A DNA stretch of 64,000 nucleotides from Gemmatimonadetes bacterium 13_1_20CM_4_69_16 (GCA_001919865.1 MNIR01000056.1:1-64000), one strand, 5' to 3'; positions 8,930-16,961 are shown, numbered from the stretch's first letter. The notes: a model not told the origin generated them from the letters alone. A program made the numbers and translations.

Positions 8930-9612
8930 TGCGGTACCGCCTCATCGACTTTCTCGGCTTCACACCGCTGTCGCACCGGCCGCCGCTGCCGAAGCGTTGG
9001 TGGGCATACTGCGCCGCGGCCTATCTCGCGCCCAGCCTCATCCTCCAGCTCGTCCCGGCGGGCGACGTGCCGTACCGCGACCTCGTCTGGCTGGTCACCC
9101 TCGTCCCCGCCTACCTCCTCTCGCTGCACTACGGATTGCGCGGTGCCGTGGCGGGTCTCGTGATGGGCACGACGCTCTTCACGACGATCCAATACCTCGT
9201 CGCCCTGAGCTTCGAGCCCGAGGATTGGCGTATCACGGTGCCGATCTACACGGCGTACGGAGCGATCGCGATTTCCGTGGGATGGCTGTCGGAGCAGTTG
9301 CACCTCTACTACGGGCGCGCAATCCAAGGAGAGCGGGTCGCGGTCATCAGTCAGGTGGCCGTCGCGATGCGCCACGAGGTGAACAACGCGCTGGCGACCA
9401 TCCTCGCCGAAGGGCAGCTGCTCGAGCACGACGCGGTGCTGACCCATCCGGAGGACCAGGAGTCGCTGCAGAACATCCTCAAGATGACGCGCCGCATCCG
9501 CGACAGCATCGGCAAGCTGGTGGACCTCACCCACGCACCGGTGACGGAGTACGCGGAAGGGGTGCCGATGATCGATCTCGCGCAGCTCAAGAGCCGCCGC
9601 GGTCAGCCGTAG
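8929..9612 (+). CDS. Membrane sensor with histidine-kinase dimerisation domain but no ATPase domain
   Basis: Protein of 227 residues. It has an N-terminal membrane region of about four hydrophobic segments (residues 20-115), then a coiled segment and an H-box, AMRHEVNNALATILAEGQ, that matches the HisKA phospho-acceptor consensus HExxN. A second helix (LQNILKMTRRIRDSIGKLV) completes the dimerisation hairpin. The protein then stops about 35 residues later without the N, G1 or G2 boxes of a HATPase domain, and none follows downstream because the next gene is convergent. It therefore looks like a phospho-acceptor lacking its own kinase core, either a natural split sensor or a truncation. ATG 8929 overlaps the preceding TAA. 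Confidence 0.75.
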   Translation: MRYRLIDFLGFTPLSHRPPLPKRWWAYCAAAYLAPSLILQLVPAGDVPYRDLVWLVTLVPAYLLSLHYGLRGAVAGLVMGTTLFTTIQYLVALSFEPEDWRITVPIYTAYGAIAISVGWLSEQLHLYYGRAIQGERVAVISQVAVAMRHEVNNALATILAEGQLLEHDAVLTHPEDQESLQNILKMTRRIRDSIGKLVDLTHAPVTEYAEGVPMIDLAQLKSRRGQP

Positions 9613-9668
9613 GCGGTCAACCTCGAGCGCAACTCCGCCGACGGGCTGAGCGCCCTCCCCCGCCCCCC

Positions 9669-10703
9669 TCACCGCGGCACGGCGTGCAGCAGCACGTAGC
9701 ACAGCCCAGCGATCCCCGCAGCCGCCGGGATCGTGAGGATCCACGCCCAGACGATCTGCGCCGCCACCCCCCAGCGGACGGCGGAGAGGCGGTGCGCCGC
9801 GCCCACGCCTGAGATCGCGCCCGTGATGGTGTGCGTGGTGCTGACCGGTATGCCGAAATGCGAGGCGACGAACAGGGTGATCGCCCCGCTCGTCTCGGCG
9901 CAGAAACCTCCGAACGGCGTGAGCTTAGTGATCCGCTGACCCATGGTCCGCACGATCCGCCAGCCACCCGCCATCGTGCCGAGGGCGATGGCGGCGTGCG
10001 CGCTGAGAATGACCCAGAGCGGGATGACGTCGGCGGTCGTGAGGTGGAGGCCGCGGATCGGGAAGTTGACGAACGCCGCCTGCGCCGAGAACAGCAGCCC
10101 GACGACGATACCCATCGTCTTCTGGGCGTCGTTGGTGCCGTGGCCGAGGGAATAGAGCGCGGCCGACCCGAGCTGCAGCACGCGGAACGTCCGGTCCACC
10201 TTGCGCGGCAGCGAGCGCCGGAGCGCCCATGACAGTGCCACCGTGAGCGTCAGCGCGAGCACTAAGCCCATCAGCGGCGCCACCACGATGAACACCAGGG
10301 TCTTGATCCAACCGCTGGTGAGGATCGCGGCCAATCCCGCCTTGGCTACGGCGGCCCCGGCGTACCCGCCGATCAGCGCGTGGGACGAGGACGTAGGCAA
10401 GCCTCCCCACCACGTAATCAAGTCCCACACGATCGCCCCGATCAAGCCGCCCAGGATGACAGTGGGGTCGACGATCGAGAGGTCGATCAAACCCTTGCCG
10501 AGCGTCTTCGCCACCGCCGTCCCGAGGCCGAACGCGGCGACGAAGTTGAAGAACGCCGCCCACACGACGGCGGTCGCGGGGCTCAAGACCCGCGTCGACA
10601 CGATCGTCGCGATCGAGTTCGCGCTGTCGTGGAACCCGTTGATGAAGTCGAAGATGAACGCGACCAGGACGATCGCGAGGACGAACCAGACCGTCGCCGA
10701 CAT
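9669..10703 (-). CDS. pit: Inorganic phosphate transporter, PiT family
   Basis: Permease of 344 residues that carries phosphate into the cytoplasm by ion symport. The two PiT signature repeats are visible: FDFINGFHDSANSIAT near the N-terminus and GHGTNDAQKTMG mid-protein. They are accompanied by GGLPTSSSHAL and GIPVSTTHTITG, the inverted duplicated halves typical of the family. The ATG start shares one base with the stop of the upstream DUF47 gene (TGATG), so the two are translationally coupled. The gene is convergent with the partial sensor kinase; the 56 bases between them show no clear terminator. Confidence 0.93.
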   Translation of the reverse strand: MSATVWFVLAIVLVAFIFDFINGFHDSANSIATIVSTRVLSPATAVVWAAFFNFVAAFGLGTAVAKTLGKGLIDLSIVDPTVILGGLIGAIVWDLITWWGGLPTSSSHALIGGYAGAAVAKAGLAAILTSGWIKTLVFIVVAPLMGLVLALTLTVALSWALRRSLPRKVDRTFRVLQLGSAALYSLGHGTNDAQKTMGIVVGLLFSAQAAFVNFPIRGLHLTTADVIPLWVILSAHAAIALGTMAGGWRIVRTMGQRITKLTPFGGFCAETSGAITLFVASHFGIPVSTTHTITGAISGVGAAHRLSAVRWGVAAQIVWAWILTIPAAAGIAGLCYVLLHAVPR

Positions 10704-11317
10704 CAGGCGTGCTTGAGCGTGATGGACTCGAGCACGTTGGCGACGTCCTCGGACTGGTCGAGGGTTCGCTCGAGGGTGTCGTAGATCTCCTTCCACTTGA
10801 TGATCTCGAGGGGGTCGCGCTCCCGCTCGAACAGCTGGCCGAGCGATTCGTGGTAGATCGCGTCGCCTTCCTCCTCGAGCTGCTTCGCCTCGACGCAGTA
10901 GCGCATGACGTCGTCGCCCTTCTTCAGGCGTGCGACCCCTTCGCCGAGCACGGCCACCATGCGCTCGATGACCTCGGTCAGCAGCTTCACGCCCTGGGGG
11001 GCTGGTCCCAACCGGAAGATCTGCGAGCGGCGCGCCGTGCCGTCCATCGCGTCCATCACGTCGTCCAGATCCGAGGCGAGCTGGTGGATGTCTTCCCGGT
11101 CGAGCGGCGTGATGAAGGTGCGGTCGAGCCGGTTCACGACCTCGTGCGTGATCTGGTCGGCCTCGTGCTCGAGTCGCTTGAGCGCCTCGACGTGGGGCGT
11201 GCGACGCTCGGGCTCCGCCGCGAACAGCTCGCGCAGGTGGTGCGCCGCCTCCTTGTTGCGGTTGGCGACTTCGACGAACAGGTCGAAGAATTCCTCGTCA
11301 CGCGGTAGCAGACGCAC
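10703..11317 (-). CDS. DUF47 / PhoU-like Pit accessory protein
   Basis: All-helical protein of 204 residues. GTG 11317 gives the N-terminus MRLLPRDEEFFDLF, which is the standard start of DUF47 proteins; longer upstream starts would add 22 unrelated residues. Conserved acidic clusters such as LEHEADQITHEVVNRL and DREDIHQLASDLDDVMD are the PhoU-like metal-binding helices. DUF47 proteins are regularly paired with PiT transporters and are thought to control transport activity; here the two genes overlap by one base in that order. Confidence 0.9.
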   Translation of the reverse strand: MRLLPRDEEFFDLFVEVANRNKEAAHHLRELFAAEPERRTPHVEALKRLEHEADQITHEVVNRLDRTFITPLDREDIHQLASDLDDVMDAMDGTARRSQIFRLGPAPQGVKLLTEVIERMVAVLGEGVARLKKGDDVMRYCVEAKQLEEEGDAIYHESLGQLFERERDPLEIIKWKEIYDTLERTLDQSEDVANVLESITLKHA

Positions 11318-11430
11318 AGGGGTCCTCGCGGCAGGGGAGACCTTGAATTCGCCGAAAACATAGCGGCGTCCGGCAGGAGTCACTAGGTTACCACGGCCCT
11401 GCAGCCCCCCAGCCCCTGAGGAGCGAAGGC

Positions 11431-12852
11431 ATGGCGACCGCGCAGCAGCCGCAGACCGAATTCGTCAAGGCGCTCTCCCGGCTCGACGCCACCGCCCTGG
11501 TCGTGGGGTCGATGATCGGCTCCGGGATCTTCATCGTCTCGGCCGACATCCTGCGGCAGGTGCACGCTCCGGCCGTCCTGCTGATCGTGTGGGCTCTCTC
11601 CGGTGTCGTGACGCTGATGGGCGCCCTCGCCTACGGTGAGCTCGCCGCCATGTTCCCCCGCGCCGGCGGCCAGTACGTCTACCTGCGCGAGGGCATCTCG
11701 CCGCTGTTCGGCTACCTGTACGGCTGGACCCTGTTCCTGGTGATCCAGACGGGGACGATCGCCGCAGTGGCCGTGGCGTTCGCGCGCTTCACCGCGGTGT
11801 TCTTCCCGAGCCTCTCCCCCGACGTCTTCCTCGGGACGACCGTCAACTTGGGCAGCGGCCCGATCCAGGTCGGCCTATCCCCGCAGCGGATCCTCGCGAT
11901 CCTCTCCGTAATCCTGTTGACGTGGATCAACGTACGCGGCGTGCGGACCGCCGCGGTCATCCAGACCTCGCTCACGGCGATCAAGACCACGGCGCTCGCC
12001 GCCCTCATCGTGCTGGGCGTGACCGTGGGCCGCAACGCGGCGGCGATCGCGGCCAACTTCGGGCCCGCATTCTGGCCCGCCACTGGCTTGGGCGCGACGC
12101 TGTGGCCCGTCATCGGGGCGGCGATGGTGGGATCGCTCTTCTCGATGGACGCCTGGAACAACGTCGGCTTCGCCGGCTCGGAGCTCAAGGAGGCGAAGCG
12201 GGACCTGCCGATCGCCATGGCGGCCGGCACGCTCATCGTCACGGTGCTGTACCTGCTCGCCAACGTCGCCTACCTGAACGTCCTGCCGGCGGACGCGATC
12301 GCGCACGCCCCCCAGGACCGGGTCGGCACCGCGGCATTGCAGGCGATGTTCGGGGACGCCGGCCTCTACCTGATGGCCGGCGCGATCATGATCTCCACGT
12401 TCGGCTGCAACAACGGGCTGATCCTGTCGGGCGCTCGGGTCTACTACGCCATGGCCCGGGACAATCTGTTCTTCCGCTCGATCGGCGTGCTCCACCCCGA
12501 GCACAAGACGCCCGCCGTCGCGCTCGTCGTCCAGGCGGTGTGGACGAGCCTGCTGTGCCTCTCGGGCACCTACAGCGAGCTCTTGAACTACGTCATCTTC
12601 GCAGCCCTCCTCTTCTACATGCTCACGGCGGTTGGCCTGTTCATGCTACGGGCCAGGCGGCCGGACGCCGAGCGACCGGTGCGTGCCGTCGGATACCCCT
12701 GGCTCCCAGCGCTCTACGTGCTCGGGACGGGCGTGTTGTGCGTGAACCTGTTGTTCCAGCAGACGCGTTACGCCGGGTTGGGACTCATCATCGTGGCATT
12801 GGGCATCCCGGTGTACTTCGCGTGGCGGCGCTTCACCGCGCAGACGGCGTAA
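11431..12852 (+). CDS. Amino-acid permease, APC family
   Basis: Transporter of 473 residues with about twelve membrane segments. The first helix holds GSMIGSGIFIVSADIL, with the GSGIF substrate and sodium-site motif of the APC superfamily, and FSMDAWNNVGFAGSELK matches helix 6 of LAT-like carriers. It probably takes up or exchanges amino acids; the substrate is not deducible. GAGGAG lies a few bases upstream of ATG 11431. The gene is divergent from the DUF47-pit operon, with the promoters in 11318-11430, and convergent with pheA. Confidence 0.88.
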   Translation: MATAQQPQTEFVKALSRLDATALVVGSMIGSGIFIVSADILRQVHAPAVLLIVWALSGVVTLMGALAYGELAAMFPRAGGQYVYLREGISPLFGYLYGWTLFLVIQTGTIAAVAVAFARFTAVFFPSLSPDVFLGTTVNLGSGPIQVGLSPQRILAILSVILLTWINVRGVRTAAVIQTSLTAIKTTALAALIVLGVTVGRNAAAIAANFGPAFWPATGLGATLWPVIGAAMVGSLFSMDAWNNVGFAGSELKEAKRDLPIAMAAGTLIVTVLYLLANVAYLNVLPADAIAHAPQDRVGTAALQAMFGDAGLYLMAGAIMISTFGCNNGLILSGARVYYAMARDNLFFRSIGVLHPEHKTPAVALVVQAVWTSLLCLSGTYSELLNYVIFAALLFYMLTAVGLFMLRARRPDAERPVRAVGYPWLPALYVLGTGVLCVNLLFQQTRYAGLGLIIVALGIPVYFAWRRFTAQTA

Positions 12853-12865
12853 CGCCCGCCCCCCC

Positions 12866-13699
12866 TCACGACCGCTCCCATCTGGAGTAGTCGCCGAGCA
12901 GCGTGATCACCGCGCCCTGCGCCGCCAGCGCCGCCAGTGCGGCGCGCATCGCCGGGTCTTCGGTCCGCGCCTCCACGTCGAGATAGAAGAGATACTCCCA
13001 CGGCGTGGAGCGGTCGGGGCGGCTCTCCAGCTTGGTGAGGTTGAGCCCCGCATCGGCGAATGGGGCGAGCGCCCGCGCCAGCGTTCCGGCGCGGTGTGGT
13101 AGCTTGAGCCGCAGGGTCGTCTTTGCCGGCACGCCCACGGGGGGCGACGCAGGCTCCCGAGCTACCACCAGGAAGCGCGTTTGGTTGTGCGGCTCGTCTT
13201 CGATCCGCTGCGCGAGGACGTCGAGCCCGTAACGGCGCGCCGCGAGCGCGCCGGCCAGGGCGCCGAGCGACGCATCGTTGCGCCGGGCGACCTCTGCCGC
13301 CGCACCCGCCGTGTCGTAGAACGCGACCACCTCGACACCCGCCAGCTCGCCCAGAAATCGCTCGCACTGCGCCAGCGCGACGGGGTGAGAGAGCACGCGA
13401 CGCAGCGACCCGCGTTGCGCACCGGGGATGCCGAGCAGACAGTGATGTACCGCGCTCACCACTTCGCCTACGATCGCTAACCCTGAGTCGGCGATCAGGT
13501 CGAAGTTGGTCGCGATCGAGCCCACGACCGAGTTCTCGATCGGGAGCACGCCGAGCTCTACGCGCCGTGCGAGCACAGCCTGGGCGACGTCACGGAACTC
13601 GCGATAAGGCTGCGCCTCGGCATCCGGATGTATCAGGAGCAGCGCCTCCTCGCTGTACGCCCCCGGCTCGCCTTGAAATGCTATCCTCTTGTTTGGCAT
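12866..13699 (-). CDS. pheA: Prephenate dehydratase
   Basis: Converts prephenate to phenylpyruvate in phenylalanine synthesis. The protein has 277 residues. The periplasmic-binding-like catalytic half starts RIAFQGEPGAYSEEA and contains PIENSVVGSI and the key threonine in NQTRFLVV. A C-terminal ACT domain follows (residues about 195-277), with the ESRP motif in LTKLESRPDRSTPWEYLFY used for phenylalanine feedback. No chorismate mutase is fused. A promoter-like TTGTTC-16-TAATAT lies about 50 bases upstream and is shared back-to-back with the zinc-ribbon gene. Confidence 0.95.
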   Translation of the reverse strand: MPNKRIAFQGEPGAYSEEALLLIHPDAEAQPYREFRDVAQAVLARRVELGVLPIENSVVGSIATNFDLIADSGLAIVGEVVSAVHHCLLGIPGAQRGSLRRVLSHPVALAQCERFLGELAGVEVVAFYDTAGAAAEVARRNDASLGALAGALAARRYGLDVLAQRIEDEPHNQTRFLVVAREPASPPVGVPAKTTLRLKLPHRAGTLARALAPFADAGLNLTKLESRPDRSTPWEYLFYLDVEARTEDPAMRAALAALAAQGAVITLLGDYSRWERS

Positions 13700-13746
13700 T
13701 CGCTTACGCTAATGGATCGGTGGCCTTGCCGATAGTCGATAGGAGG

Positions 13747-13774
13747 ATATTATTCGGCTCGAGTACCCGAACAA
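13747..13774 (-). promoter_or_regulatory. Predicted sigma-70-type promoter of pheA
   Basis: On the minus strand TTGTTC (13769-13774) and TAATAT (13747-13752) are separated by 16 bases, placing a start near 13740 and leaving a leader of about 40 bases. The AT-rich box stands out from the surrounding GC-rich DNA. Confidence 0.55.
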
Positions 13775-13799
13775 ATACCGAAGCAGTCTGGAGCCACGC

Positions 13800-13946
13800 A
13801 TGCCCGGGCCACTCGAGTCAGGCACGTCCACTCCCGCACCGCAGCCAAGCTCCCAGACGTCACCCTGTCCGGACTGCGGTGCCGGGCTGGTCCGCCAGTC
13901 GGCCTGCCTCGTATGCGTGCAGTGCGGGTGGGCGCGATGCGGCTAA
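13800..13946 (+). CDS. 48-residue zinc-ribbon protein
   Basis: A small frame too short for routine gene calling. After about 22 low-complexity residues it reads CPDC, then twelve residues including GAGLVRQ, then CLVCVQCGWARCG, giving several cysteine pairs (CxxC, CxxC, C) that can bind zinc. The same arrangement occurs in the C-terminal ribbon of B12-dependent ribonucleotide reductase (NrdJ) and in small phage or bacterial ribbon proteins. GGAG lies about eight bases before ATG 13800, which supports translation. It sits between divergent pheA and the radical SAM gene. It may be a free-standing nucleic-acid- or partner-binding ribbon; no other part of a reductase is present. Confidence 0.6.
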   Translation: MPGPLESGTSTPAPQPSSQTSPCPDCGAGLVRQSACLVCVQCGWARCG

Positions 13947-13950
13947 CGGC

Positions 13951-13974
13951 TAGACGGACAGACGGGTAGACGGA
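13951..13974 (+). repeat. 8-nt tandem repeat before the radical SAM gene
   Basis: Three units, TAGACGGA, CAGACGGG and TAGACGGA, end on the first base of the ATG at 13974 and occupy the place where a ribosome site would be. A related array in inverted orientation lies inside the gene at 14362-14393. Confidence 0.75.
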
Positions 13975-15053
13975 TGGCAATGACCGGCAGCAGGGATCAG
14001 CTCGGGCTCACCCTATCGGACCACCCGCGTATCCGCCGGTCTCTGCCGGTTCTCGACGAGCGCCTGCGCGGCACGAAGTTCGTGTCGCTCACCCCCAAGT
14101 CCATCCTCAACTCACCGCAGCAGACCGGGGTGGATTTCTGGTCGCTGAACCCCTACGTGGGATGCGAGTTCGGGTGCAGCTACTGCTACGCGCGCTACGC
14201 GCATCGCTACGTGGTGGAGCGCGCGCACGACACTGGAACGCTCTCCGACGGCGAGTTCCAGGAATTTCGCGGACCACACGGGTGGGAGGCGTTCGAGCGC
14301 AGGATCTTCGTCAAGGACCAACTACTGGGCGCGTTGGAGGCCGACCTGCGCCGCTATTATCGGTCCATCGGTCCGTCTGCCCGTCAGTCCGTCCCGATTG
14401 TCATCGGCACCGCGACCGATCCCTACCAACCGGCCGAGCGGCGCTTCCGCCTCACGCGGCTCATCCTCGAGCGCCTGGCGCGCTGCGAGGGGCTGAACAT
14501 CGGCATCATCACGAAGAGCCCGCTGGTGGCTCGCGACCGCGACGTGCTGCGCCGCCTCCAGGACTCGAACGACCTCGAGGTGTACGTCTCATTGATCTCG
14601 GTCGATGGCGCGCTCATTCGGAAGATCGAGGCGCGCTCGCCGTTGCCGGCGGTCCGGCTGCGGGCGCTACAGCGCCTCACGGCTGCGGGTATCAACGCCG
14701 GACTGATCGTGGCGCCCGTCCTCCCGGGCATCACGGACGACCTGTCACACCTGGAGGCGCTGTTCGGCGCGGCCCGAGGGGCTGGCGCGCGGTTCGTGCA
14801 CGCGGGACCGCTGCGGCTCTATGGCGCCGTGCGCGAGCGTTTCCTGCCGGTGCTCGGGCAGCACTTTCCGGAGCTGGAGGAGCGCTATGCCCGCGCCTAC
14901 GCACGCCGCAGCAACGCGCCCCGGGGCTACGCCACCGCGCTCACCCGGCGCATCAAGCGACTGCAGCGGAGGTACGGCTTTCCGGTGAACGACGGTATGC
15001 AGGATCGTTACGAGCGGCGGCTCTCGCCGACGCAAGGCGAGCTCGCCCTCTGA
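13974..15053 (+). CDS. SPL/Rv2578c-like radical SAM protein
   Basis: Protein of 359 residues with the radical SAM cluster motif CxxxCxxC in VGCEFGCSYCYARYAH. The following GTATDPYQPAE and LNIGIITKSPLVARDRD are shared with the spore photoproduct lyase-like / Rv2578c subgroup. It should bind a 4Fe-4S cluster and cleave S-adenosylmethionine; the substrate is unknown and could be DNA or a cofactor. The start may be ATG 13974 or ATG 13980; both follow an 8-nt repeat and lack a clear ribosome site. A second 8-nt array (14362-14393) is read through in frame as the segment SIGPSARQS between conserved blocks. It is convergent with the two small genes downstream. Confidence 0.85.
   Translation: MAMTGSRDQLGLTLSDHPRIRRSLPVLDERLRGTKFVSLTPKSILNSPQQTGVDFWSLNPYVGCEFGCSYCYARYAHRYVVERAHDTGTLSDGEFQEFRGPHGWEAFERRIFVKDQLLGALEADLRRYYRSIGPSARQSVPIVIGTATDPYQPAERRFRLTRLILERLARCEGLNIGIITKSPLVARDRDVLRRLQDSNDLEVYVSLISVDGALIRKIEARSPLPAVRLRALQRLTAAGINAGLIVAPVLPGITDDLSHLEALFGAARGAGARFVHAGPLRLYGAVRERFLPVLGQHFPELEERYARAYARRSNAPRGYATALTRRIKRLQRRYGFPVNDGMQDRYERRLSPTQGELAL
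14362..14393 (+). repeat. In-frame 8-nt repeat array inside the radical SAM gene
   Basis: Four units, GGTCCATC, GGTCCGTC, TGCCCGTC and AGTCCGTC. The reverse complement resembles the AGACGGAC-type units at 13951-13974, so the gene is bracketed by inverted copies of one repeat family. The array is translated as IGPSARQS. Confidence 0.75.
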
Positions 15054-15066
15054 GGGGTTCCCCGAG

Positions 15067-15393
15067 CTACAGCCGTCGTCCGTGGTCGAAGTAGGCGTGG
15101 AGATCGTTGACCCAGCCGGGCACCGGGCGGCGCTCCGTCTGATAAGCCCGCACCAGCGACTGCGTCATGCGGCGACCGAGCGACACACGATCCCGGACGC
15201 CGAGGCCGGTCGTCAAGGCTTCCACGAGGCGCACGATCCTCGCCGCCTTGGCGGACCGCGGCATCTTGCGCTTGGCTCGAGGGGCTGCGCGCACGGTAGC
15301 AACCACTGGTCCCGCGAGAAACTGCACAAACTGAACGCGTACGTCGAGATAGTACAGACTACGCGCCGGGACGGCAAGCCCCGACGAAACCAC
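15067..15393 (-). CDS. Small protein related to the C-terminus of its upstream neighbour
   Basis: No known family recognised. The open frame begins at GTG 15393 directly after the stop of the upstream gene and in the same frame, giving up to 108 residues. A promoter-like box at 15349-15377 would favour an inner start such as GTG 15306 (79 residues). The last 55 residues, VRLVEALTTGLGVRDR through VPGWVNDLHAYFDHG, align position by position with VRLLNELTGDLSPHQT through PPRWAQELLRHYRA of the neighbour. It therefore looks like a paralogue that lost the HTH half, with a basic linker (RAAPRAKRKMPRSAK) in its place. Confidence 0.55.
   Translation of the reverse strand: MVSSGLAVPARSLYYLDVRVQFVQFLAGPVVATVRAAPRAKRKMPRSAKAARIVRLVEALTTGLGVRDRVSLGRRMTQSLVRAYQTERRPVPGWVNDLHAYFDHGRRL
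15349..15377 (-). promoter_or_regulatory. Possible promoter inside the small-protein pair
   Basis: On the minus strand TTGCCG (15372-15377) and TACTAT (15349-15354) are separated by 17 bases. If used, it would give the second small gene its own transcript starting inside its longest possible frame. Confidence 0.4.
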
Positions 15394-15816
15394 TCAAGCG
15401 ACTTCTGTCTCGGACTTGCCGGGGCGGGCGCGATAGTGCCGCAGCAGCTCCTGCGCCCAGCGCGGCGGCGACAGGCTGCGCGATTCGTATGCCTTGGAGA
15501 GGAGCGCGGCGATGTCGCGCCCGAGCTGCGTTGTCTGGTGGGGGGAGAGATCGCCCGTCAGCTCGTTCAACAGGCGGACCAGCTGACCGACGTTGGGGGG
15601 GCGCGTGACTCGATCCCGATCGGCCAGCCAGCGCTCCAGTTTCGCGCGCGTAGCGCTGCGCGGCGCCGACCCGTTGATGAAGTTGCGCAACCCGTTCGGG
15701 CTGACCGTGACTTCTCTCGCGGCGCGTCGCAACGACAGCCGCGCGGCCTCACGCGCAATGGCATCGCGCAGTAGAGGCACAGGCAGTGTCGGGACGCCGC
15801 GACGGCTACTGCTCAT
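15394..15816 (-). CDS. HTH protein of unknown function
   Basis: Protein of 140 residues. Residues about 25-60 (LSLRRAAREVTVSPNGLRNFINGSAPRSATRAKLERWL, given here as a region) have the pattern of an XRE/Cro-like helix-turn-helix: a scanning helix, then SPNGLRNF as the recognition segment. The rest is a helical C-terminal domain shared with the next gene. ATG 15816 was chosen; the longer frame from 15867 adds only 17 unconvincing residues. The stop TGA directly precedes the next gene in the same frame, so the pair may descend from a tandem duplication. It is probably a DNA-binding regulator; its target is unknown. Confidence 0.6.
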   Translation of the reverse strand: MSSSRRGVPTLPVPLLRDAIAREAARLSLRRAAREVTVSPNGLRNFINGSAPRSATRAKLERWLADRDRVTRPPNVGQLVRLLNELTGDLSPHQTTQLGRDIAALLSKAYESRSLSPPRWAQELLRHYRARPGKSETEVA

Positions 15817-15976
15817 TCGGCGTTTTTCACGACGTGCAATCCCCGTCTCGTTTGCCGAAGGTCCCAACCAGATACCTTAGCACGACTCCCCCGACGGGGC
15901 AACCGGCGGTCCCGGCTCGCTCCCGTGCCCGCGGCACGTGCTGTTGCGCCGACGCAACGTGCGGGCGGCAGAGGGC

Positions 15977-16921
15977 TTAGCCGTCCTCCCCGCCGAGCGC
16001 GGCCGCGAGCGCGCGAATCGTCCCGGGCGCGTTCCCCTCGAGCCGATTGTTGGCGAGTATCAGCGCCTCAATGCGTCGCCGCATCGCCTCCGCGATTAGG
16101 CGCAGCAGGTCTTGGCGCAGCTCGGGCTGCGGTTCGCGGATGCGATCGTAGGGCTCGAACAGCTTCACGGCATCCGCGTAGCGCCGCCCCGGCCGCAACA
16201 GCGCACGCGCCACGGTGAAATCCGCCGGGAACGACCACGGCAGCTCAAGCTGCTCCCCAATCGTCGGCATTTCGGTCCAGGAATTGAAGACGTGCGCCAC
16301 GCCGTGGCGCGCGAGCACGGCCCCGTGCGCGGCGGTGAGCAGCTCGCGGTTCCGCAACTCGACCGCGTAGCGGAAGTCGCGGGGCAGCTGGTGCAAGAAA
16401 GCGTCGAGGTCTTCCGTCCACCGTCCTTGCACCGGAAGATCCTTCCCGCGCATCGCCTGGAACTCGAACACGAAACACGCCGCATGATCGCGGAACGCGC
16501 GCTCGTACGGGCCGAGCACCGCGTCCTTGAAGAGGTCCGCGTTCAGGAAATCAGGGTTGCGCGCGCCCTCGAGCCGCGTCGCGGTGATCCGGTCCCAGAC
16601 CTTGCTCACGCAGGGAAAGCCGGGAGGTAGCGCCCGCGCATACGCCGCGAGCACCTCCTCGTCCGGCGGCTCGTAGTACGCGCTGTCGATCCCCACCGTC
16701 CGGAACAGCGGGTAGCGGGCGTACTCCTCGAGCCGGCGCGCCGGCTGCGCCCCGCGATAGCCGCGGTGGTAGACGTCGCCCGCCCAACCGTCGTAGGTCC
16801 AGGTCGAAGTGCCGAACTTGATGCTGGGTGGGACGCGCCGGCCGAGCTCGCTGAGCTGCGCCGGAAGCGGTGGCAGCGCGGCGACGTCGTCGAATAACTC
16901 TGGCTGCTGTCGTTGAGCCAT
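15977..16921 (-). CDS. DUF72 family protein (YecE-like)
   Basis: Protein of 314 residues with the TIM-barrel-like DUF72 signatures: KFGTSTWTYDGWAGDVYHRG near the N-terminus, YARYPLFRTVGIDSAYYEPP, VSKVWDRIT, RYAVELRNRELL and ALILANNRLEGNAPGTIR at the end. The biochemical role of DUF72 is not established. In many genomes it lies near repair genes; here it is divergent from imuB with 93 bases between the starts, a region that carries a dyad at 16943-16961. Shared regulation with the mutagenesis cassette is possible but unproven. Confidence 0.88.
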   Translation of the reverse strand: MAQRQQPELFDDVAALPPLPAQLSELGRRVPPSIKFGTSTWTYDGWAGDVYHRGYRGAQPARRLEEYARYPLFRTVGIDSAYYEPPDEEVLAAYARALPPGFPCVSKVWDRITATRLEGARNPDFLNADLFKDAVLGPYERAFRDHAACFVFEFQAMRGKDLPVQGRWTEDLDAFLHQLPRDFRYAVELRNRELLTAAHGAVLARHGVAHVFNSWTEMPTIGEQLELPWSFPADFTVARALLRPGRRYADAVKLFEPYDRIREPQPELRQDLLRLIAEAMRRRIEALILANNRLEGNAPGTIRALAAALGGEDG

Positions 16922-16942
16922 AGAAGTCGCAATATACCAATA

Positions 16943-16961
16943 GGTTATCTATCAAGTAACC
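16943..16961. promoter_or_regulatory. Dyad in the DUF72-imuB intergenic region (candidate operator)
   Basis: GGTTA and TAACC are separated by nine bases in an AT-rich patch between divergent genes. ImuB-DnaE2 cassettes are commonly under LexA, but this dyad matches no LexA box I know, so the assignment is only a suggestion. Confidence 0.3.

Noticed and set aside
15394-15396. A second possible TGA read-through joining the HTH protein and the next small gene in one frame
   Set aside because: There is no Cys homologue pattern around the TGA and no SECIS-like hairpin after it. The downstream protein is a paralogue of the upstream C-terminus, which fits two genes, not one selenoprotein.
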